DNA of 64,000 bases from Saturnia japonica (GCA_033032175.1 CM065321.1:17630501-17694500), one strand, 5' to 3'; shown: positions 10,353 to 24,391, counted from the stretch's first letter. Notes: generated by a model not told the origin, from the sequence alone. Made by a program: numbers and translations.

Positions 10353-13300
10353 TACGGTAAACGAATATAATGTTAGGGTATTTTTGGATAGTAGCTCAAT
10401 GAGTCATTTCATAACTAAATCATGTTGTGAACGATTAAATTTACCCATTTTTAACGCTACCGCTACGGTTAGAGGAATAGGTTTAGCAGAACGTCAGACG
10501 TTAGGGCACGCGCAGTTCACGATTTATTCCCGCTATGACGATCGCTGTCGATATATTGTCAACGCTCATGTTATCGACACAATTACGGACAAATTACCAA
10601 CCTCTTTTATAAATAAAGATAATTTACAACATTTAAGCGACTTACCGTTAGCCGATGAAGAATTTCATTCCCCGAACGAGATAGACTGTTTAATCAGTAA
10701 TGAATTATTCCCATTAATTATAGGCAGTAATAAAGTCTTCTCACCTTCAACCTCAGCAGTGGGTGTTCAAACCACTCTGGGTTACGTAGTAATGGGAAGG
10801 GCTGATTGTACACAAAACAGCCCTATGAATAACAGCAAAACTTTTCATACTTCAATAGAACCAAGTTTGGAAACTTTAACGCAGAAATTTTGGGAATTAG
10901 AAAAGGTTCCTAACAGAAAACATTTAAGCCCCGATGAAGTTGCATGCGAATCCCATTTAAAAAAAAAATATTCTCGAGATGATTCCGGTCGCTATACAGT
11001 AGCCTTACCTTTTAAATTGGATCCTAGCTGCTTAGATGATTCAGAGTTAAACGCAAAGAAACGCCTGTTTAAACTAGAAAAGCGCTTAGATTCAAATATC
11101 GATTTACGCGAAAGCTACAACGCTACATTTATGGAGTACATAAATAAGGGATACTTAAATATGATCGTAGATCCCGCTTCCGGGCCCTGCTACTATATTC
11201 CGCATCTTGCTGTATATCGCCCTGAGAAGTCAACTTCGAAAATTAGAATAGCACTTGATGCCAGCTGCAAAACTTCTACTAATAATTCACTTAATGATAT
11301 TTTATATACGGGACCCAATTTACAAAAAAATATATTCGATCTTTTAATGAATTTAAGACTTTTTTCTATCGCTTTATCCGCTGATGTCGATAAAATTTAT
11401 TTTCGCATTAAACTAACCACAGAACATCAGAAATTTCAACGCGTACTCTATAGAACAAGCCCTTATGATCCAATATCGACTTATGAATTTAACTGCGTTT
11501 CTTTTGGAGTATCGAGTTCTCCGTATTTAGCTATGCGCGTAATTAAACAGTTGGCAGAAGATGAACGCGAACAATTTCCCGCTGCTGCTCACGCCGCTGT
11601 AAAACACTTTTACATGGACGATTATGTATCTTCTGTTTCCTCTCTAAGTGAAGCACAACAGTTATATCATGAGCTAGTCGGGTTATTCATGGCCGGGGGG
11701 TTCAATCTCGCTAAGTGGGTCTCTAACAGTAAGGAATTTTTAAATCGTATTCCGCCGTAAACTTTATCCTCTGATGTCAGAACCTTCGACGACGATGCGC
11801 AAACGAAAATTATAGGACTTCAATGGAAGCCTAAAGAAGATATATTCTTTTTTAAAATTACTGCAGATCCAAAGATGTGTACAAAACGCGAAATACTTTC
11901 CCTTGCGGCTCGCTTGTTCGATCCACTATCTCTGATCGGCCCGGTCACTGCTTTACTTAAGTTACTAGTGCAAGAATGCTGGAGAATCTGCTTAGATTGG
12001 GATGATAAAGTACTAGCATATATCGAAAAACAATGGCATCAGTTTCAAACTGAATTGCCCCTTTTGCAGGATTTAAATATTCCTCGTCACGTAGGTATAT
12101 TGAATGCGAATCAAAGTATTTCTCTTATAGGTTTCGCAGACGCAAGCGAAAGATGTTATGGTGCTATGGTTTATATTAGGGTCAGTCAGAACGACTACGA
12201 TTCTGGTTACGTAACGCTGATGTGTTCTAAATCAAGAATAGCATCCCTTAAACTTATAAGTTTAGCACGCCTAGAGCTCTGTGCGGCTCTATTATTGTCA
12301 AATTTAATTATTGCTGTTACAGACTCCATTAAAGAACGCATAAACATCAATAACATTTTCGCCTTTTCTGATTCCATGGTCACTTTATCGTGGATAAACG
12401 CACCGCCATTCAAATTCCAAACCTTTGTTGCGAACAGAATCGCAGCTATAAATGAAAATCTTCCAGCTAAGCATTGGTTTCACGTTGCTGGTGATGATAA
12501 TCCAGCCGACATTATATCGCGCCCTATAACGCCAAGTAAAATTATTAATAATAAGTTTTGGTTCCAAGGCCCTTCATGGCTCGTTCTTTCTCACAATGAA
12601 TGGCCTTCTGAACCCTTTATTAGCGAGCATGACTCAGAGTATCAACTTCCGGAATCAAAGACAACAGTTCTGCTAACTACTCAAATCGACGAATGCAACA
12701 TGTTCCATGATCTATCTGCGCGTTGTTCGAAATGGACAAAATTATTGCATATTTGTGTTTACGTTTTGAGATTTGCCCGGTTACTGAAGTCAAAGGGATT
12801 AATTACAGTCAGTGATTTAGAGGTCGTTGAAGGATATTTGTTTCGGTCTATTCAACGGAAACATTTTCTATCTGATTATCAAGCACTTAAACTAGGAAAG
12901 ATTTGTAGTCCATCTTTACGCAAGCTGAACGCATTCCTTGACGAATACGATATTATACGTGTAGGAGGTCGTCTAAATAACGCAGACCTAGTTTACACTC
13001 AAAAGCATCCGGTTATTCTACCTGCAAACGATCCTCTTGTAATTTTATTAGTAGAGTACTATCACGTTTCAAATTTACACGCTGGGCCAAGTTTTCTCTT
13101 GGCGTTACTTCGGCAAAACTTTTGGATTTTGTCCGCTAGAAATATGGTTCGCAAACGAGTGCAAAGCTGTAATATTTGCTTCAAACTTAAACCTAAAAAT
13201 ACATTTCCTCTAATGGGTGACCTACCTGACTTTCGTGTAAGTAAAGTCAAGAGCTTCGTATTTTCTGGTGTAGATTATGCCGGTCCGTTTTTTGTAACGC

Positions 13301-14177
13301 CTTACAGAAGACGAGGTATAAGATCTCTCAAAGCCTATGTATGTCTTTGTCTGTCTTACAACAAAGGCTCTACACTTAGAGTTAGTATCTGATCTTAGCT
13401 CAGAATTATTTTTGGCGGCGTTTAAGCGCTTTATTAGTAGACGCGGCCCTGTATCAACGCTTGTAAGCGACGGAGGGATAAATTTTGTGGGTGCTAAAAG
13501 AAAATTGAATGAACTTTACTCGCTGTTAGCTTCTAAGGCTCACAATAAATATTTGGATCAAACGTTATCAGACTTAAGACGTAAGACGTTATCAGAGTTA
13601 AGAGAAATCCGCCATACTCCCCACATTTTGGTGGTATTTGGGAAAGTAATATTAAATCTGTGAAAACTCTCTTAAACAAAGTCATCGGTAATCAAATTCT
13701 TACTTATGAAGAATTCAATACTGTGTTGGTTCAGATCGAAGGAATCATGAATAGTCGTCCGCTCTGTGTATTGAGACCCGATCCTGCCTAACCAACAATG
13801 CTAACGCCCGCACATTTTTTAAATATAACCCGTTAAAATACTTACCTGCGGAGGATTTTTCAAATGTTCCGGATAATAGAATCAGTCGTTACGATTTGCT
13901 CAGTAAACTAGTACAATAATATTGGCGTAGATGGAGTTTAGAATACCTAACATCACTCCAACATAGACAGAAATGGAATACGCCAGCTAACCCGATAACA
14001 AAGGGACAAATAGTGATTATACGCGACGATAACTCTCCTCCACTCAGCTGGCCACTGGCTATAGTGGACCAGCTATATCCAGGTGAGGATGGCATTACAC
14101 GCACTGTGCGAGTCAAAACTAAAACCGGTACATACGTGCGTCCTGTGGTACGTTTGTGCCTCTTGCCGCTTCAATAA
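10353..14177 (+). pseudogene. pol: Pol of the BEL/Pao element (PR-RT-RH-IN), broken
   Basis: The protease comes first, at about 10380. Its active-site triad reads DSS instead of D-S/T-G, which by family knowledge should impair it. Reverse transcriptase follows (11190-11720), with the first catalytic Asp in SADVDKIY and YMDD at 11611-11622. A stop at 11758 interrupts it just before the connection region. RNase H (12120-12540) shows GFADASERCYG, LARLELCAALLL and NPADIISR. Integrase begins with a zinc-binding H-H-C-C segment (13060-13190), then catalytic Asp in SGVDYAGPF, Asp in LVSDGGINF (usually SDNGTNF) and Glu in HFGGIWES, spread over three frames. The C-terminal domain ends RPVVRLCLLPLQ at the stop 14175-14177. 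All domains are present, and only point lesions and small shifts break them. Confidence 0.9.
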
Positions 14178-14351
14178 TTTCAGTGCTTATTTATTCAATA
14201 ACTCAAATCGCAATTATTATTACGCCTTTTAATTTTTTTATTATTTTTCATTAGTTCTTTAGTTTATTTATGTATGTTTTTTCGCTCTTTATTATTGTGA
14301 AACGGGTAGAGCGACGAGTAAGTTCGATATTATGAAGCTACGACGCTTCAT

Positions 14352-14364
14352 GGCCGGGGGTATA
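14352..14364 (+). promoter_or_regulatory. polypurine tract candidate
   Basis: 'ggccgggggtata' lies directly upstream of the 3' LTR, where plus-strand DNA priming occurs. It is short and only partly purine. Confidence 0.5.
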
Positions 14365-14665
14365 TGGTTGCGCCGAGTATACACACCATTATATATTCTA
14401 ACCTTCTCTTTTATCTATCATAATTATATTTATTCGATTCCTTTTAAATATACCCTACATTCTTTCACATTTCCCCCCGCTCTCTTCCCCCGCTCTCGTT
14501 CCTACCTCAGAAAGTCAGTGTGTGTCTGCCGCTGTGCTCTGAAGCACCACGCGCGCGTGCCATTAAAACGTGCATATACACAAGTTACCTCAACCGCTAT
14601 CATCAGAAACAGCGCCGAAGAAAACGAGGTACCTCCTTATGTTCCTATCTTTATCCGCCGCTACA
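14365..14665 (+). repeat. 3' LTR of the BEL/Pao element
   Basis: 301 bp with TG...CA ends, followed by the GATAT target copy at 14666-14670. Its pair is at 8223-8523. Confidence 0.95.
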
Positions 14666-16675
14666 GATATTATAGAAATATTGAAACAAGAATTGTTGAT
14701 AAGGAAAATAAGAAAATAATATCAATATTTATTTAAACTGTAATAAGATGCGATGCAAATTCACAGTCTTCCTTTAACATTGACCAGACGGTGTAACGAC
14801 AGTATTAACGCAAATTACAAGTTTATTAACTACTCTACATGTTCATAAGCTCTTGTTTAAGACAAGCGAATTATTTTCACTATAATTGGACGTGGCACCG
14901 TTAACATTTCTGATTATTTCGACCTCGAGTTTGACAAGTTTTAGTGGCAGTTCATACGATCGGGTATAAAAACGCGAGCGGTTATATGAACGCTCACGGT
15001 AGCAATATAAACATTGCCTCAGGTTGAGATGTAGCAAGAAACTGCAAATAAAAATTAATTAATTTAATTAATTAATTTATTAATTTATTATTTGCTGCTC
15101 TGTCAGGCTGTGTCTGTAATAAAATCCGTTTATAATACTGACACTGTGCCTAAGATTTCGTTAGTTTTAGTACATATAAGTACTTCAAGCTATTATATTT
15201 AAAATCATCATTGGAATATACAATTGGAGAATCTAAATGTAAATGTAAATAGAAAATGAAGATGAATAATAAAATGATGAAAAATCCAAAAATCCAAACA
15301 AATCTATAATATTTTGGACTTCAGGAAATGTAAATAATTTATTTCCATGTAATAATATTATTAGTGAAATAATAATTTTCTCTACTATTTATTTATTCAT
15401 TCATAATAATATAATAATTAAACTTTTCAATATATATATAACAACCAATTGATTTAAAAGAAAATTATAACTGCCCTGAAAACGTCCGTATACGCATACT
15501 TCCAGGACCCTTATTAAATGTGTTGCCCCAATAGTATTGACAAAGGTGCCTTATCCGACAGCTGACAGCAAGAACAATTCGCTATCGCGCAGTTAAACAC
15601 GCTTGTCCCGGGAGATCCCCCGCGTTGTACGCGCTGCGGTTACACCAACAATGGAACATTACCTTTAGATACGGTCACTTTCAAAGCGCCCCTTTATCTA
15701 CAAAACGATTCAAATTTTTTTTTTGTTTTTTTAATAGGCTCTTTTTCTTTGAGAGGTGGTAATGTCTGCAGTTGAACTGATCTGAATTCAATTTCATACT
15801 TATTCTTTAAATTAGTTTACCCATAGATTTTTTCTAATGACACATTGAAACTTTAGACAGTATTTATCAATTTTAGGTTAAATTAAGTAATAACTTAGTT
15901 TGTATTCTAAAACATGAGTGAAGTCAAGTTCATAAAAAAATTTATATACAAATATATAATCATATATTTTTTAATCTTAACACGATAATATTACGTTGTC
16001 GTCAGTATTTTGGTAAAATAATATCCATTGCGTATATTCAATATACGTAATATCGTTATATATATATAACGATTTGGATGATTCTTTTTTATTGGAAAGG
16101 GTTCCACTTTCTAAACGTAATTTCTCTAATCTGTGACAACTTTGACAGTTATGACGGTTCTTATAAGAAGGAAGTCGTTTGATTATTGTGAAGTGTTTTT
16201 ACAAGTTATTTCAGTTTTTAAAGTTGTAAAAACTTAAAAATTAAAACTGTAAAATAAACTTTAATATCGTTTTTTCTTTTAATTTAAGGTGAGGTCAGAC
16301 TTATTTTAAGAATTTTAAGAATTATTGCATGGGTGTAACTAAAATTTGGTATTATATACATCTATGGATTGCATAATAAATAAAGGTTTACTTTAATTAC
16401 AGTGAAACACACATTGCTTATTTTTATCATAAAACCGATTTAAAGATCAAAATAAATTGAGTGTTGTATTTATTCGTGTTAACTCAGAGAAAACTAAGTT
16501 TTTCGCTCAAAGTGATGAGAATTCGGTTAGAAAACCATTTAAACGCAATCGCAAAAATAAAACATCATATAGAATATGTATAATGAGTGATATGAATAGA
16601 CGTCCTCTGTGTACACAGGTTTTTGTAGAAGCAATAAAATTACTACAGATTTATTGCACCAGTTAATTACCAGCG

Positions 16676-16711
16676 CCGCGTCGCCCCGCGCACCGCGCAC
16701 CGCGCACCGGG
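16676..16711 (+). repeat. GC-rich CGCGCAC short tandem repeat
   Basis: Three near-perfect 'accgcgc' units in AT-rich DNA. This is a third GC micro-island like those at 1651 and 2101, but with a different unit. Confidence 0.7.
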
Positions 16712-18599
16712 TAGCGGCAACGGACGGCGACAACTCGGTGGATCTCCGCTGTTGTTCCTGTTATATCACCGCTATTGTTCTATTCTCCGCTAATTTATGT
16801 ATTACTTCACAAGGCATGAATTATGTTGACATTATAATTTTAAATATTTGTATATACAATTAATATTTTGGATAAGAAACTTATATTAAAAAAAAATTGC
16901 ACTCCGGGAGTGCCGACAGAAGTGAAAACTATGGGTACTAACTATGGTTATTGGGTTAAAGGGTTATGAATTGTATTTTATTAATTATTAGAAACTTTAA
17001 AATACGTTTAATATTATTTTATGAAAGACGCGTTCGCGGTCTGCTATATGTACATGCAATATATGCACACACTATAGCGGCGTCTCGTAACGGTGTCGCG
17101 AGTCCAGAGATTTTATTTCATCTAAAAATATGCTTACCGCGTTAAAAGAAGCTTTCAAAATTGGACGTATTTGTACCTATATGGTATGAATAATATGTGC
17201 CTATATTAAATATTTTAAACTTATGTGTAATAAAATGTTAAATAATAGAAATGTACGTAAATGCACAAATATGTTGCGATTGTATAATCCATATTAGTAA
17301 ATTCGTAGTTCCGACCGTAGATGCTTTTTTCCAAATTACCTGGTTTAAACGTCCTATATATAGAAACGAATAACTTCTAAAAAAATGTATGTTTATTTGT
17401 CCGGATTTAACTCAAAAAAGAATTGGTCGATTCTTATGAACATACACACATATATTTTCGTACATGAATAGTCTATGTATATTGGTTGATTGATAGGCTA
17501 TAAAAAATTGAATATTAATTATAGAAGTTATAAAAAATAACATTAATTGTCAACGACTTTGATGAAATTTTGTAAATGGGATGTATACGACTTTTAATAA
17601 TTTATTAATCTATAAAAATTTCCAATTACACTGTTATAAATACTTTAAAAAACACAACTGTACTTTTATTATTTGTCATCCCTTTCTAGTCCAAAGTAAT
17701 TATTTCGTAATAAACGTGTACGGAGTCAAGAGGCACCGCTAGTTATATAGGTATACACATATTCGTTTATATTTGTTTTGTTTTGGTATTTTTTCGATAA
17801 TTGTTTACCTCTTAGAGTGCATGATAGTCAGTGATATAAACCTACGTATTAACTTTAAGCTATTAAAAAAATTACGTAATAATATCTGCACTATCACGAA
17901 ACAAGTCAAATAGTATATTGTTATGTTTTGATACATAGCTGCTACATATGACTTTACGAGTTATTTTTTTTAAATTAATTCTACAGACCCTAGACAATGC
18001 TGTGATACGCATGAAATATTTTATTTGTTCAACAATTTGAACCCCGGGTTTCGCATAGAACCACGGTGTTAGATCGGTTTTCGATTTTTTACTTTGTTGC
18101 GAGGACGCCACGCGTGAACAAATGACACAATATATCCCGACCGCAGTGTGTACACGTGAGCCTTGTTTATGGAACATTCTAGTCGTTGATTTTTATTCCA
18201 CGCTTCAGTGGCTTCTCGCGGATAAGTTTTCCTAGCGTTGCTAATTTATATAACACATTTATTTAAAGTTTTTGTTGATGTATGAACATTTTCAAGTACA
18301 TACTAAAATATGGTGAGTGTCGTAGCAATATCCGCTACGAGTGTGCTACGATACCCTTTGCGTCGTAGCATGTAACGTAGCAAAGCTCAGTAAACGCTAC
18401 GGTTTCACGCAGCAAGTGGTCGCGATTACTAAGAATAGAATCTCTGTTTTATTGGGTACACGTAATTGCAATACGTATAAAAGCTGTTCACAATTCTGCC
18501 CTTTAACGAATTAAATTATTTCACAGCAATTATTTTAACAAATATAATTTACTATTTAAATTCTGATATTCAGTATTTAAAGTAGCCATTTATTAATTA

Positions 18600-18660
18600 C
18601 TAGCGACCCGCCCCAGCTTCGCACGGGTACAATTTACAAAATGGTGTATTTTATCGAAAT
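18600..18660 (+). repeat. head of a common dispersed repeat (tagcgacccgcccc type)
   Basis: 'ctagcgacccgccccagctt' followed by 'cgcacgggt' is the same kind of head module as at 33966, 49911 and 32795. The downstream end of this copy is unclear. Confidence 0.45.
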
Positions 18661-18838
18661 GAAAAAAATATTTATTCAATTTAGGCTCTAAGAAGTCACT
18701 TATGAACGTCAAACACTACTTCCAGTTCGGAAAACATCCCAGACTTCGAGAATATCTCGATTGGGTTTACCTTTTTATGTTTTAAAAAGCCTGATTTAGA
18801 GTTTATCGCTTTAATATTGACAGATCATAACTTCGTAA

Positions 18839-19087
18839 CTGCCTCCAGCCTAGTGGTCCAAAACGCAACTGCTATGCTCGAGGTCCTAGATTCGATAACC
18901 AGATCGACGCACATGCTATTGGGTTTAACTATGAAATTACCAGTAGAAGCTCGGACTTTGACTTTGTGCACGATTAATGGCAACAGGTTCGCCCTCTATT
19001 ATATGAAACCTAAAACATGCGGACTGTAGGTGTACACCTCTGCCTAACACTTCGAGGGTATACAGGCGTGATGGTATGTTACGTAAC
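18839..19087 (+). repeat. tRNA-derived SINE, old copy
   Basis: The head 'ctgcctccagcctagtggtc' has an A-box-like segment. A degraded B-box-like 'tagattcgataacc' follows, then a body matching the SINEs at 43751 and 63580 ('attaatggcaacagg', 'gtacacctctgcctaac', 'ggtatgtta'). It is much more diverged than those two, so it is an older insertion. A short ORF across it is a by-product. Confidence 0.8.
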
Positions 19088-22000
19088 TTCATAGTTACAA
19101 ATAGTGCGCTTAACTCGCTACGCGTAGTTTATCATGGATGTAATTTTGAATTCGTTATATTTTCTACGGTATTCATTTAAATGGAAAATTGTAAAAGCAA
19201 TTTTATTCTAAATTAAATGCTGAAAATAATTAGTAAACTTATCTGTAAAAAGATTAATACTGAATTAGATAAAATAGCTTCGCAAGTAAATTTTTTTTTT
19301 TAATTATTATATTGAAGATCAAAATGCTTACTGTGAGTCAACCTCAGGGTACAGACATATATAATCGCGGATTTATCTCTAGGCTTTTTGAAGAACTACT
19401 ATTCTTTAGAACATTATTTTAATGTATCTCATAAAGTTTAGCCAGCGTAAGCTATGTAATCTTCCGAAAATCATTTTTGATGAATTCATTACAAACAATT
19501 GAATTTTCTCTACTATACAAAAACTTAATTGGAGTGTACTGTAAAAAAATACTAAATGGTAGTGAAAACCGCATTAAAATCGTTGTGTAATTTAAAATAT
19601 CTAAGCGTACATAGAGGACAGACAGCGGGAAGCGACTTCATTTTGTACTATGAATAGATTTCAGTAATATATTGGATATGTAGCTCACTATCAGTATACA
19701 ATAATATAATATATTTCATTGACATATCCGCTGACCACTGAAAACCATCTTAAACATATTAAGAAATACAAGTCAACTTACACAATAAAACAAAAAAAAA
19801 ACAAAACCGACTTCTGAAGACTTTTAGACTGTTTATTCAAGTACAAGACTTATATTATAAAACTGAAAATCAGTTTGCAGAAACAGTAGTGAATACCAAT
19901 CGGTATCGACTACGTGCTTACCAGATACGAGTATACAGCCGCTACATACTGATATACACTGGAGAGATTAACCCGATTGACGATCTAATCAGTTCATTTG
20001 CTCATATGTATCAGTTTATGCATATCAACTGGCCTCTTGCATCTGTTGGCTCATGTTTGGGATTTCAAAAAAGGTTTTAATTAATGATCGCTGACTCGCC
20101 TAAATCTCCGAACCAGCTTCAGAGTCAGCCGTCTAAATACATATTTATTTGTTGCATCATTTAATGAATCGAAATTTTGTAGAGAATAAGCATGTGCTAT
20201 CTTTGTTGCTTTCAGTCTAGAAAAATCTGGATCTGAACATTTGTTTATTGAGAGTTTAATGAAGTCACAAATGCTTTTAGTAAATATTTTTTTTAAATTT
20301 TACGATTGACTGATTGACACTGAAAATTATTGAATTTGGATTCACAAAGATAATAACGTTTTTGAAGTAGGTAACTTGTAAAATTATCATTGCCTAAATA
20401 ATAAGACAAAAAGTTTAAAAGCAACTAACTATATTTTAGTATCACATAAACTTTTCACAGCTATTACCGTATTTCTAGAACCCATATTATTATTATATTT
20501 TCAAAAGAGAATCAAGGCGACGTCCTTGTCTTGTTAATTAGGGACACTTCGGATTGCATGTGTGTACCACAGCCTTTACATGTGTGCGTGTAACTCACAC
20601 TACCACGCTCGCTCTGAATTGTTTTGAGTTTTTTATGAAGTTTCACAAAACATGTTTTCCAATGTAATGTCACTTTGAAAGCTTTCAAAAACCACTCAGT
20701 TACACAAACATTCCACTGACAGTCATTATTTTCACTTTTATTGTATGTAGTTACAATTGTAAATCCTTAAAACTGATTAATTTTAACGTATTCAGAATTC
20801 AGTGGAGATTATGTTTAGAGTAAACTAGACGCAGGATGAGCATCCTATAATACGGAGCTCGATTGATCGAGCTATTTCTACGTATACAATACAGTATAAA
20901 TAGTTTTATCGATCAGTGTACTATTTCCAATCTTGCCTTAATTCATATTTTAGGGTTACTTAATCTTTTTCTATTAACGAACTATTAGCCAGATTTAAAA
21001 AATCTGTTGAACCCCTTCCAAACATAAGTGTCGATTGAAGGCAACAAAACATAAAAAAATATTTTTCATTATTTTATTATTTTTTAGTACTTTGAAAGTG
21101 ATAACTCTCTCGTGCTCTTAGTAAAGTAGTCGCTGCTGATTTAACTCAATCGGCACTTAACATTGAGTAATTGTCTTAGACAATGCAAAGGCATATACCA
21201 GCTTTCACCTCTAGTTTGCTTATGATTTTAAATTTTAATGGATTCTAATACCGATGATCTTGCCTCACAGAGTTGCGTAGTGGCAAATTGAATTTATACA
21301 AACATTGCTCATTTGACAAGGAGAGAAACGAGGGCTGTTTAACTGTTGCGTAGTGATGACTAGCGAGCGTCCGACCGATAATCAATCTACATATCTATAC
21401 GGTTATATTATAAGTTTTATAGTATAATATTATTTAAAAAAAACGAAGAAATTAAACACACTAATCGCTGGAACGACCAGTCGGATTTTTGTATATGGTA
21501 GCTAGTCTCACGAGAAATAGTTTTGACTATTGGTTAATGTAAGATACAATGTTTATTCGAGAGATTGTATTCTTATCATATACTCTATAGCTTGTTGCAA
21601 TAACATAGTGCATGTCAATTTTTTTTAATCATTTTTAGTTGGTTTGATTCCCGGTATAGGTAAGCTTTTTTAGAATATCTGTGAAATAATGTTTCATTTG
21701 AGTAAAATTTGATATCTTCAATATTTAATATTCTTTTCCTTCATCATTCGTTCGTTGTCTCCATCATGTATATTAGATCGACCACGCTCAGTGTTTATCA
21801 TTTTCATAACTGTCATGGACCTTTCGCACTCATGGCACGGACCACAGATTAAGAAACCCTGTCATAGTGAAATTATGATCTTAAACAACTTATCTCAGTT
21901 CAATAAACCCTACCCCTAGCACAGCGACCTAACAGTTCTTGGATATAATCCAATCCTTACATGATTTACGTCACAAGCTATGTCTCCGGGTTAGCTAGCT

Positions 22001-24391
22001 AGGGATAAGCAGAGAGTGCAGGAGATCGCACAGCGCACTTTAATGTCCTCCTGATGACAATGAGACGCTACGAACCAGACATGTTTTTCTTTTCTTTACT
22101 TCGATGTTTTCCTTATTATAAAATGAGTGAACATTATTTTTAATTGTTCCGTACACTGTAATAGTATTTAAGAACGTCTATGCCAAGGACATTGTTTCGC
22201 CATACTGCGCTGTGCTCTAAATACAACACTTCCTGTTCCATATTCATATTAAAAGGAAATGTTAAGTCCATACAAACGTATTCTCTGTATTATCTCTGGA
22301 TGAAGGTTCAGGAACAAATATTTTATACAATACAAATTATATTTATCACCGTCATGTTTCTTTCCCATTTTTTTTTTTCTTTAAATTAATTATTCTAAGA
22401 ACTGAAAGCTTTCTAAAATAACTAAAATTCAGTTGACGACTATCTATATTAATTTATATGTAGTTCTTTCTGCACAGTTTATTTTTTATCCAAATTTCCC
22501 GATAGGCGTACTATATGGACTATATGAAAGATAATTATCACAAATATGCCATTAAAAAATGTTTGCCTGTCTGTCTGCTTGTATGTCCAAATTTAACTCA
22601 ACAGAGCCATTTCAATATTACTTTAAGGAATTTAAAAAAATCCAAAAGTTATTTTTGCTAATTCTTGAAATTTTGTACGCGGCATAATGGACTGGGATGT
22701 CAATATTACCTCTAAGAAAAAGTAAAAAAAATATTCTGAAACGAATCCTAATCAAATAATGTAGACGAGAAGCATACTTCATACCACAATTGAGAGGCTA
22801 TGAGATTCGTTTAAAATATACATTAGAAATGGTACAATATAACAATATATTTAAATTATAATAGAGATTGTACACCGGGAAATACATGATATTTAACAAT
22901 TGATAATTCATATGAATTGCCAACAAAATTATTGAAAATAAAACTACGGTATACAAATATCTACTGCATAGTAAGAGACGCGTTCAGAGCCGTGAGCAAA
23001 TCCACTAATGTAAAAGAAAAACCTAAAGATATAGCCAAAATCCTTGTTGAATTATGTTGGAAATAAGAATTAAAAGCACTCCAGTTTTGGAGGCGGAGCG
23101 AACGAAATATGAAATCATTATTTCATAAATTTTAGATACAGAGGAAAATTATATCAGTTTGAGCTGCACTTGTCTGTATTACACTGTATCCGACCGTACG
23201 GGCAGAGCGCAATAGCAAAACATTTCTGTTAAAACGTATCCTTCGAATGCCTTGCTAACCATGTTTCCTCTTCAAACACTTTTATAATATTTAAGTTTAA
23301 GAATTAAATAATTTACATTATTATAATATTTGAATGCGATAAATTTTTTCAAGCGACAGAAGCCGAATATTATAATATTTAGCATATTCTAAGTTAATAT
23401 TCGATACCAATATTATTTGATATTAAGTCTAGGAAAATGCTAACACACAAGGAATTGGAATCTCAAGAACAACTTGAGAATGTAAGCTAGTTAGATAAGT
23501 GGCTACCGCTGAGTGCTTACAAGCGAGTATTTACGTCTGTTCCAACTAATCAGTGATCGATAGTTGTCAACTAGGATCAGAGTCCAGGAATGCTGTACGC
23601 CACTAGCGGATTGCCTTTAATCAACAAATCAAAGTAGACGCTTCATAAGGTTTATTGGAAATCTAGTTAATAATCGAATTTGATTTTTGCTGAAGGATCC
23701 CAATTTATAATATTCTTTATTATAAAGTATTATTAGTATAGCAAATATTTTAAGGCGTTTACAAAACCTGATATGTTGTATTAAGGTATAACTAAAATAT
23801 TTTGTGATTGAACGCAAGTTAAATAGTACTCATTGCTGAAGCAGAGCGCTAGAACTGACTCCGTTGCTACTGTAGGCTCATCCCGAAGGACTCTCTCGTA
23901 TCTACGCTGACGTTATCAATATCGAACAGGTTTCTGAGTGGAGTTAGCGTGAGTAACTTAGTGAATCTTAACTTCGCAGTGTCAATTAAAACAACGGCAA
24001 TAACCGTCAGATTTACAATCCATCGTCAGTCACCACTATCATGCCAACCTGCTCAAACGTCTCTTCAAGTCATATTTGAAGAGAATGTAAAGGAAAGAGG
24101 GAACACTCTGGACGGGAAACCGGTCCACAGTTTAACGTTACGGAAAAGTTGTGAACTTTGTCCGTGCCGAGATCGAGGTTACCGTGGAGCTGTAGCTTCG
24201 GAGCCCAGCGTGTTTGCTTCTTGTTATGAAAGGGAGAAGAGGGAATTATGTTGAACAGGTCTTCGGAGCACTCGCCATGATACAAACTGTAGAAGACGCT
24301 AAGCAAGGGAATGTCTCTCCGCAGTTGAAGCGGTTCGATGAATTTAATAATGTCTGTATTATTCAAATGTTATTATTAAAATAACATCTTA
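19088..24391. other. AT-rich non-coding DNA
   Basis: No gene recognised. A diverged repeat with 'tgtctgcttgtatgtcc...aatttaactcaa' lies near 22555-22690 and resembles sequence near 17385-17440. The region 23830-24260 is less AT-rich but yields no recognisable protein on either strand. Confidence 0.5.

Larger units (their letters stand above)
8218..14670 (+). mobile_element. BEL/Pao LTR retrotransposon, full length, inactivated
   Basis: Two 301-bp direct LTRs (8223-8523 and 14365-14665) start with TG and end with CA. They are flanked by a 5-bp target duplication GATAT (8218-8222 and 14666-14670). The interior encodes, in order, Gag with zinc knuckles, an aspartic protease, reverse transcriptase with YMDD, RNase H and integrase, the order of BEL/Pao and Gypsy. 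The Gag and RT wording is that of BEL/Pao. The reading frame is broken by five in-frame stops (9050, 9675, 11758, 13789, 13917) and about five frameshifts (near 9530, 10353, 13345, 13600, 13827), so it cannot move on its own. Five mismatches between LTRs indicate a fairly recent insertion. Confidence 0.95.
14671..18838. other. AT-rich non-coding DNA
   Basis: No gene or clear element. Small features are an (AATT)n-like stretch at about 15055-15085, a perfect 22-bp palindrome at about 16053-16074 (atcgttatat core), and a GC-rich CCGCGCA triplet-like array at about 16676-16710. A repeat head ('ctagcgacccgccccagctt') begins near 18600. Small ORFs in this stretch show no domain. Confidence 0.5.

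Noticed and set aside
17872..18177. 101-codon minus-strand frame
   Set aside because: Composition is not clearly coding and no motif is recognised. It may be part of an old repeat.
23949..24366. Overlapping frames on both strands in a less AT-rich region
   Set aside because: Neither frame gives recognisable protein, and frames on both strands arise easily at this base composition.
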